Origin: an uncultured Lachnospiraceae bacterium | GTDB lineage: Bacteria > Bacillota_A > Clostridia > Lachnospirales > Lachnospiraceae | Direction: 5' to 3' | Length of the DNA stretch: 6,063 nt | NCBI GenBank assembly: GCA_947564305.1 | Contig: CANOBT010000268.1 | Coordinates: 1-6,063, forward strand | In this document: in pieces, positions 1-4,229 of the stretch | Numbering within the stretch: position 1 is the first letter of the stretch | Layout of the letters: the number at the start of each line of letters is the position of its first letter | Position numbers and translations under genes: made by a program | The notes under the pieces: generated by a model | Told to the model about the DNA's origin: nothing | Database searches by the model: none | The model's input: only the letters and a program-made list of their open reading frames with translations

Positions 1-198
1 TATGTATTTTTCTACACCTTAAGCTCTCATAACCGTTTTTGTTTTTATAATTGTTACTATTCACACTAAATCAGACCACGTCAAATAAGCCCTTCAATTA
101 TTGGAGGAAAAATCTGTGTTATTCTGCATTTTATTCGATACGGAAACCCTGAGGTTTCCATAAAATTATTTTAAGGAAAAAATACCCGTCTAATTCTA
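1..198. other. AT-rich region without a gene, downstream of the IS66 remnant
   Basis: No open frame of useful length and no recognisable qatB, qatC or qatD sequence is present on either strand. The stretch contains a perfect 7-bp stem-loop (142-159), a near-palindrome of A and T just after it (161-173), and T-rich runs at 38-50. It probably holds the 3' flank and right end of the IS66 element. I could not place a terminal inverted repeat, because the partner end of the element is missing from the window. Confidence 0.5.
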
Positions 199-211
199 TC
201 AGTTCCGTATC
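137..211. repeat. 9-bp inverted repeat GATACGGAA / TTCCGTATC
   Basis: GATACGGAA (137-145) is matched perfectly as its reverse complement at 203-211. The left arm overlaps the stem-loop at 142-159, so the two structures exclude each other. The right arm covers the last codons of the frameshifted transposase frame. It may be chance or part of the subterminal structure of the IS66 element. Confidence 0.4.
142..159. repeat. Perfect 7-bp stem-loop downstream of the IS66 transposase
   Basis: GGAAACC (142-148), loop CTGA, then GGTTTCC (153-159). It lies about 40-57 bp beyond the transposase stop. Neither strand has a run of T directly after the stem, so it does not read as a standard intrinsic terminator. 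It could be part of the IS end or a weak transcript end. Confidence 0.6.
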
Positions 212-1509
212 ATATAAAGCACAGAATGACAGCCAGACATTTTCAATTGTTTTACGGAGTTATCCTGTCGAAAAAATCTCTTCCACAGTAAACGGGGTAC
301 CTTCGCGTAATAGTTTGCGTTTTGTGTCGAAGAAAACTGTCCGGCAACTTTCATCTTTGTTTTTACGCCCCTAAGACCTCGTTCGGCTAAATTATTGGTT
401 GTCGGTATGGCAAAATCCCTGACCCACGCAAAATAATTCTCACGGTACTTATGGAGGCGGTTCACCAGTGACCGCTCGAAGGGTCCCGAATAAATAGACT
501 TGTTTTCTGCAGCATCTTTTTCCATCCCGCTCAAGATATCCGTAAGCTTCCGCTCAAAATCCTCCACATAGGAATCTTCAAAGCCACTTCTGCCAGCCGA
601 TATCAGATCATTCCTGTCTTTGATTGTGGTAGATACCAGTTCTTTCAATTCCTTAGGCCTGGTATGGCCGGTTTCATCCGCGGTTTTCTGGAGATCCCTC
701 TGCAGGTGCGCGTTACATTCCAGGTTCAAAAAGCAGAACCGGTCATTGTATTTGATGATGTTATGGTCATGCATAACTCTTGTTTCTTTTGTAAGTGCAT
801 CCAGAATCCCGTCCTCGGCTACACTGTCCATATCCTTTTTGTCATGCGCCACATAGTACGCGATATCCTCATCCCCATAAAACCGGAGGCAGATCCTTTT
901 CTTGTCCGCCATGACTACGGTGTCATCCCAATAGACCAGTGTTCTGCTGACCAAAGCCTTATACAGCTCCGACATAAACAGAGCAAGCCTTCCCGCCGCC
1001 CGTTTCATGAGCTTTGCAATATATCCTCCGCTTGGGCAGACTTCTCCCCCTGTCATTCCTGACAGCAGGAGTACTGTCTTATTCATCGCCGCATTCGTTG
1101 TATTCATCAGGGAAAGGGCTGTCGCCTGAACCATCGGGCCGTACTGGCATTCTGCCCGCAGGTTCGGTTCAATCCCGGTCCTGACAACCTCCCCGCAGTC
1201 CCCGCATTGATATAGGAAGAACTTATGGAGCTTCTTCTTCACGTTGACTTCAATATCTATTTCATACTTTTCTTCATACTCACCTGTATAAATAAGATTG
1301 TCAGAACCACAGGTCGGACAGCATTCATCCCCTGTCACGGCGTGCTCAATCTCGTCTGTGACTTCATCCGGGGATGGCTTTTCCAGAATATTTTTTTTAT
1401 GGCCGGGCTGTCCTCCCTTTTTCTTTCCGGAGTTTCTCCTGCTGTTTGGTATGTGCCTTGCTTTCTCCGGCGGTGTCTGCCCTGTCGGCAGGTTTGTATT
1501 TGTGCTGTC
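199..1509 (-). pseudogene. IS66-family transposase, N-terminally truncated and frameshifted near the C-terminus
   Basis: This is a DDE transposase fragment. The frame is open from 1524 (just after a TAG at 1525-1527) to TGA at 199, but it contains no ATG, and its first usable start is a GTG at 1338. IS66 homology clearly begins upstream of that GTG: residues encoded around 1509-1460 read DSTNTNLPTGQTPP, and the linker motif GGQPGH lies at about 1401-1412. Next come a zinc-finger pair (CCPTCGSDN and, 30-odd residues on, CGDCG), the first catalytic Asp in YWDDTVVMA, the C-A-H block (ECNAHLQRDLQK), and the catalytic Glu in TTNNLAERGLRGVKTKMK. After NYYAKV the frame departs from the family. A different frame then reads LLREGTPFTVEEIFSTG and stops at 260-262, which is the expected IS66 C-terminus. 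About 20-25 codons (the usual SYIETC...NG segment) are missing. The N-terminal coiled-coil region is also absent, and the element's left end abuts qatB. Inactive as it stands. Confidence 0.9.
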
Positions 1510-1515
1510 CCTGCC
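199..1515 (-). mobile_element. Remnant of an IS66-family insertion sequence (left end missing)
   Basis: Only the large transposase gene is visible. The accessory IS66 genes (tnpA- and tnpB-type small ORFs) and the 5' part of the transposase gene, which should lie at higher coordinates, are absent. IS66-like coding begins within a few bases of codon 20 of qatB. The element's other end probably lies within or beyond 1-198 but was not located. The arrangement fits an IS insertion into the Qat operon followed by a deletion that removed the IS 5' end together with adjoining DNA. Confidence 0.7.
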
Positions 1516-1573
1516 ATGACGGAACTAATGGTGTACCGCCTTTTTGTCCTCCATTACTTGTTGATGTCACCAT
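1514..1573 (-). pseudogene. qatB: qatB 5' fragment (first 20 codons), fused out of frame to IS66
   Basis: From ATG at 1573 the translation begins MVTSTSNGGQKGG and continues TPLVPSW. This closely matches the conserved N-terminus of QatB (M-GTS-S-GG--GG-TPLVPSW, from memory of the family). A GAGG at 1584-1587, inside the end of qatA, gives a 10-nt spacing to the ATG, and the qatA stop lies 3 bp upstream, as in an operon. After the Trp codon the sequence becomes IS66 coding in another frame. The chimeric frame runs to a TAA at 1397-1399 and would make a 58-residue peptide with no QatB sequence beyond residue 20. QatB is a core component of the four-gene QatABCD antiphage system and its biochemical role is not well defined. 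The fragment is short, but the match and the position directly after qatA support each other. Confidence 0.8.
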
Positions 1574-1576
1574 ATG

Positions 1577-2470
1577 CTATTCACCTCTCATATTCTTCAA
1601 AGCGTTTTTAACAATCGGCGCACCGTTGTCTTTCAGTTTATCATAATATTGATTTAACTCTTTTCTTTCGCCACAATTTCTGGGAATAGCTTTATCCCAA
1701 CCCTGTATAATCCACAATCCAACTTTATCAACAGGAATAGCATCTATCCGTCCCGCAATAACCATTTCATCCCTAAAAAGCAAATCAACAATTTCTGATA
1801 AATCATTCTTATAACTTGTACCCGAAAAGTAATCAATTTTTTCTTTACAGGCATAGTAATATGGTCTTAAATCTTTATCAACAATTTCTGGTTCAGAATA
1901 TAACCACTTCCAAATACCTGTTTGCAAAGGTATCACCTGCATTAATTTTGTTTTCACTTATCGCATCTGGAAAATGTTTCTTCACGGCGTAACGAATCAT
2001 GCTCTCATCTGCTGCAATTACAAATGCTATCTTTTCAGTAAACATAAATAGCCTCACAGCTTCCAACGTATTAATTGCTACATCAGGCAAACACCTGTCT
2101 AAATCATCAATCAGCACAACCAACTTATCAATCTTCGCATCTTCGAGCAACTCAGCAAAGTTTTCTTCAAATTCTGCAAACTCTTTATTGCTTGATGTAT
2201 CTTCTGTAGTTTTAGCAACACTCATCCAATTTATATTTTTCTACAGTTTATTAGTATTTCCCCAGCCTTCGAGCCGAGCGAATCTGATGCGGACTTTTTC
2301 ATTTCATCTTCTACCATTTCAAGAATACTGGACTTACCAGCGCCCCAATCTCCATGGATTCCTATAGAAATTGGTTGGTCTTTGCTTTCTCTAACAAGCG
2401 AGACTATTGTTTTCGCAATTGCTTCATTATTGAGCAAATCCACTTTTGTTTCGTTATCAGATAAAATCAT
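1577..2470 (-). pseudogene. qatA: qatA: KAP-family P-loop NTPase of the Qat antiphage system, broken by deletions and frameshifts
   Basis: QatA is the ATPase of the QatABCD defence system. The likely start is ATG 2470 (MILSDNETKVD), with GGAGGG at 2480-2485; an in-frame GTG at 2494 has no better site. Segment 1 (2470-about 2238) carries Walker A in GIHGDWGAGKSS and then runs off frame to a TAA at 2231-2233. Segment 2, open from about 2243 to 1893, starts KNINWMSVAKT and carries the KAP Walker B block KLVVLIDDLDRCLP, then FVIAADE and GDTFANRYLE. Segment 3 (about 1915-1577) is a C-terminal part with SEPEIVDKDLRPYYY and DKVGLWIIQGW, ending at TAG 1577-1579. The 1-to-2 shift is repaired by adding one A to the A5 run at 2236-2240, giving CRKNINWMSV. 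The 2-to-3 switch at about 1907-1913 is a larger deletion that removes the middle of the protein. The usual FNGW-type stretch after Walker A also seems missing. About 298 codons remain, compared with roughly 600 expected. Non-functional. Confidence 0.85.
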
Positions 2471-2479
2471 ATCTTTCGT

Positions 2480-2485
2480 CCCTCC
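2480..2485 (-). promoter_or_regulatory. Ribosome binding site of qatA (decides the start)
   Basis: GGAGGG on the minus strand stands 9 nt before ATG 2470 and lies inside the reading frame that starts at GTG 2494. It therefore favours the ATG, which also begins the conserved MILSDNETK sequence of QatA. No convincing promoter is seen in the 107 bp between fic and qatA, so read-through from the fic promoter is possible. Confidence 0.6.
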
Positions 2486-2577
2486 ATCGTTCACAACCCA
2501 TATCTCAAACAGTACTTATATCTGCCTGATATGACTTTAGCCATCACACTTAATTTCCATCTATTTACAGTAAGTCT

Positions 2578-3471
2578 TCATCCTTCCAATATATCCAGAT
2601 AACGCTCTAGCCGCTCATTCACATATCCTGCAAACAACTTCTCCATCGCGCCAATATTATTTTTCACATGGTACTCATCAAATGCATGATAATACGCAAT
2701 CCGATCTGTAAACTTAATATCAATCGGCGGATAACCGGATTTCATCAATTCCAAATTTACCAGCAAACGCCCTGTTCTGCCATTACCGCCGATAAAAGGA
2801 TGGATTCCCTCAAATTCGATATGAAACCGTGCCAGTTTGGGAATGGTGTGTTCTGTACTATTCCTGTAGTCAGAAAGGAGTTGCTCCATCTTCGGTTGAA
2901 TCAGATAGGGCTGCACTGGTTCATGAGCCGCCCCCATAAGTCTTACCGGAACCCGTCTATAAACGCCACGGTCTTCTCTTTTATCTGCCAATACCAGATA
3001 ATGGATTTGTTTGATAATATTCTCCGACAACGGCACTTTATCTTTTACCAAATCCTGTACAAACTCAAAAGCCTCCTTATGTCCAACTGCTTCCATATGG
3101 TCTTTTAAAGGCTTCTTGTCTATCGTCAGTCCTCGTAACACCAGATCCGTTTCACGCAGTGTTAGGGTATTTCCTTCAATGGCATTAGAATTATAAGTGT
3201 ATTCAACAATAAATTCCTCTGTCAGCCGTTCAAGCTCCCCTTCTGTGAGTGGCCGCCTCGAATCCAGTTCCTTTTTCTTTTTTTCAATCATCTCAAGAAT
3301 ATTCTCGTATGATTTAAAGCGGGCATCAGCCGGTTTTCTCGCGTCTTCCGGAATCATCCATCTGCGTCCCTTACGGGTAACGCCCTGTATTTTACCCTCT
3401 GAGCATAATATCCGCACCCGTCTATCTGAAATTCCCCACTTTTCTGCCGCTTGTTTTACTGTCATATACAT
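2578..3471 (-). CDS. Fic-domain protein with N-terminal helix-turn-helix (class II Fic)
   Basis: A 297-residue cytoplasmic protein that looks full length. Fic enzymes usually transfer AMP or another nucleotide phosphate to target proteins. Residues 3-42 form a MerR/excisionase-type helix-turn-helix (TVKQAAEKWGISDRRVR... GRRWMIPE), followed by a basic helical linker (52-75). Residues 95-100 (SNAIEG) fit the (S/T)xxxE(G/N) inhibitory helix. Its position before the Fic core marks class II, in which Glu99 would block productive ATP binding. The Fic core contains the loop near 170 (RGVYRRVPV) and the active-site motif HPFIGGNGRTGR at 224-235, with catalytic His224. Position 228 is Gly (codon GGC), where Asp or Glu normally binds Mg. 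The start at ATG 3471 has GAGG at 3482-3485; a second ATG two codons on is possible. The HTH and the repeat array in its promoter suggest autoregulation. The relation to the qat genes downstream (107 bp gap) is unproven. Confidence 0.9.
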   Translation of the reverse strand: MYMTVKQAAEKWGISDRRVRILCSEGKIQGVTRKGRRWMIPEDARKPADARFKSYENILEMIEKKKKELDSRRPLTEGELERLTEEFIVEYTYNSNAIEGNTLTLRETDLVLRGLTIDKKPLKDHMEAVGHKEAFEFVQDLVKDKVPLSENIIKQIHYLVLADKREDRGVYRRVPVRLMGAAHEPVQPYLIQPKMEQLLSDYRNSTEHTIPKLARFHIEFEGIHPFIGGNGRTGRLLVNLELMKSGYPPIDIKFTDRIAYYHAFDEYHVKNNIGAMEKLFAGYVNERLERYLDILEG

Positions 3472-3481
3472 AGCTTCGCAC

Positions 3482-3485
3482 CTCG
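3482..3485 (-). promoter_or_regulatory. Ribosome binding site of the fic gene
   Basis: GAGG within AGCGAGGTG stands 10 nt before ATG 3471. The predicted transcript start near 3490 leaves an untranslated leader of only about 18-20 nt. Confidence 0.6.
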
Positions 3486-3496
3486 CTTTAAGAAAC

Positions 3497-3525
3497 AGTA
3501 TACTCCTTTATCGGAATAATAGCAA
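3497..3525 (-). promoter_or_regulatory. Sigma-A type promoter of the fic gene
   Basis: On the minus strand, TTGCTA (plus 3520-3525; 4 of 6 matches to TTGACA) and TATACT (plus 3497-3502; 5 of 6 matches to TATAAT) are separated by exactly 17 bp. Transcription would start near 3490. The spacer holds one of the three direct repeats described below, so a repressor bound there would compete with RNA polymerase. Confidence 0.7.
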
Positions 3526-3561
3526 TGAAATCGGAACAATATTTCGTTTTATCGGAATGAT
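3508..3561. repeat. Three helically phased direct repeats over the fic promoter (putative operator)
   Basis: Plus-strand copies are TTATCGGAATAAT (3508-3520), AAATCGGAACAAT (3528-3540) and TTATCGGAATGAT (3549-3561). The invariant core TCGGAA starts at 3511, 3531 and 3552, giving steps of 20 and 21 bp, about two helical turns. One copy fills the -35/-10 spacer and the other two lie just upstream of the -35, all on one face of the helix. The Fic protein encoded next door has its own helix-turn-helix and is the obvious candidate ligand. That pairing is an inference. Confidence 0.65.
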
Positions 3562-3647
3562 AATATTTTTCTCCTCACCAATGAACTGAAAAACATTTTA
3601 TCTCCAATGCCCTTATGCTGATATTTCCCATCCAAATGTCTTTCCAC
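3549..3647 (-). pseudogene. Possible fragment of a GNAT-family N-acetyltransferase
   Basis: Read from GTG 3647 the frame gives VERHLDGKYQHKGIGDKMF. This resembles the acetyl-CoA binding motif A of GNAT enzymes (Q-x-x-G-x-G, here QHKGIG), preceded by a beta-strand V-E-R. A TAG lies directly before the GTG and the frame ends in the third fic operator repeat, so only one motif survives. The call rests on a short match and could be chance. Confidence 0.3.
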
Positions 3648-3801
3648 CTACAGAACCTGCCACCGGCAGCTTCTTTCGGATGCATGGCAACCAAAAGGCA
3701 TCCTCCATTTCAGATAGATAATCTCTCGGAATCTTTAAGCCAGTAAAATCAAGACTTTCAGATTCCTTTTATGTATCAAAATTTACTCTTTTAGACATCA
3801 T
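3613..3801 (-). pseudogene. Unrecognised gene fragment interrupted by a stop
   Basis: From the double ATG at 3801 the frame reads MMSKRVNFDT, then TAA (3769-3771), and then continues in the same frame for about 50 codons (KESESLDFTGLKIPRDYLSE and on) to TAA 3613-3615. The composition after the stop is protein-like, but I do not recognise a family. The 3' part overlaps the GNAT-like fragment in another frame, so at most one of the two is genuine there. No clear ribosome binding site was seen. Confidence 0.25.
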
Positions 3802-3818
3802 TTTATCAGCACATAGAA

Positions 3819-3935
3819 TTATAACCATTTTCGTCCATTCATCTGGAACACATCATGCCCTTTGATACTCTTCGCCGCCTGCCGCAGATTCCTGTCCCTG
3901 ACGTGCTGGTGGTACGGATGGGATACTTTGCTCCG
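3819..3935 (-). pseudogene. Unrecognised short C-terminal-like fragment
   Basis: A 38-codon stretch between stops (TAA 3936-3938 and TAA 3819-3821) reads SHPYHQHVRDRNLRQAAKSI and then GHDVFQMNGRKWL. It has no start codon of its own, so it can only be the tail of a lost gene. The charged, aromatic-containing composition is protein-like, but no family is recognised. Confidence 0.2.
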
Positions 3936-3942
3936 TTAGCCT

Positions 3943-4053
3943 TCATATGGGATCAATACTTTGCAAACTTTCTGTAAACCACTCCTGCGCTTGCCTTCGG
4001 GCTGTACTGCACCAATCGCAACCACAACGTGCATCAGTGGTTGCATCGCCCAT
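3943..4053 (-). CDS. Small cysteine-containing ORF or gene tail, function unknown
   Basis: From ATG 4053 a 36-residue peptide reads MGDATTDARCGCDWCSTARR and ends EWFTESLQSIDPI. The frame is open back to a TGA about 11 codons upstream, so it may be the tail of a longer lost protein. C-x-C-x-x-C could bind a metal, and the amphipathic acidic C-terminus looks protein-like. AGAGGAA directly before the ATG is too close (2 nt) for a good ribosome binding site. The gene body includes the 8-bp inverted repeat at 4018-4044. Not recognised. Confidence 0.3.
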   Translation of the reverse strand: MGDATTDARCGCDWCSTARRQAQEWFTESLQSIDPI

Positions 4054-4083
4054 TTCCTCTTTATCTTTACTTGTTTTTATTCT

Positions 4084-4206
4084 TCATCTATTATACTCGG
4101 TTAAACAGCATGTTTTTCTTTTAGTAACTGTCAAAGGATCATAACTCAATTCTCCGTAGATTTCCACTGCATTGTACATACGGTCCCCGTGCTTCCGGTT
4201 CCTTTC
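4084..4206 (-). pseudogene. Unrecognised gene fragment directly after the permease gene
   Basis: An open stretch of 40 codons, after TGA 4207-4209, reads KHGDRMYNAVEIYGELSYDP and then LTVTKRK, ending at TGA 4084-4086. An internal ATG (Met in DRMYNAV) has no good ribosome binding site. An overlapping frame from GTG 4210 also yields a plausible 23-residue peptide (VRKEPEARGPYVQCSGNLRR...), so the true frame is uncertain. It resembles accessory small proteins of mobile elements only in a general way. Confidence 0.25.
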
Positions 4207-4229
4207 TCACTTTTTACCTATTGACATTA

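Larger units (their letters stand above)
3562..4229. other. Gene graveyard between the fic promoter and the permease gene
   Basis: About 670 bp without an intact gene. The minus strand reads in short protein-like stretches that change frame or hit stops every 30-60 codons. The most plausible are listed separately (4084-4206, 3943-4053, 3819-3935, 3613-3801, 3549-3647). No RNA gene or strong terminator was seen. The region could be a collapsed module of a mobile element or defence island. Confidence 0.5.

Noticed and set aside
142..159. Stem-loop as an intrinsic terminator
   Set aside because: No T tract follows the stem on either strand.
116..163. 15-codon plus-strand ORF with GGAGG 8 nt before a GTG
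   Set aside because: Too short, no conserved feature, and it spans the stem-loop; the ribosome-binding-like sequence is probably chance.
620..1062. Plus-strand open frames of 78 and 132 codons
   Set aside because: They lie opposite the clearly conserved IS66 transposase frame, lack family motifs, and are antisense shadows.
1335..1517. Minus-strand 60-codon frame starting MAGTAQIQTC
   Set aside because: Another frame of the same DNA encodes the conserved IS66 N-terminal linker with GGQPGH, so this frame is a shadow.
3508..3561. Three repeats as a CRISPR array or replication iterons
   Set aside because: The units are too short and the spacers only 7-8 bp; no cas or rep gene is near. Their position over a promoter fits an operator better.
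3197..3589. Plus-strand frame of 130 codons across the fic start and promoter
   Set aside because: It is antisense to the HTH region of fic, Ser/Phe-rich as expected from a shadow, and has no ribosome binding site or family motif.
4018..4044. 8-bp inverted repeat GCAACCAC / GTGGTTGC
   Set aside because: The 11-nt loop, lack of a T tract and position inside a small reading frame give no reason to prefer a functional hairpin over chance.
3947..4144. Plus-strand frame of 65 codons
   Set aside because: Its composition is low-information and hydrophobic with no ribosome binding site. The minus strand here gives more protein-like fragments.
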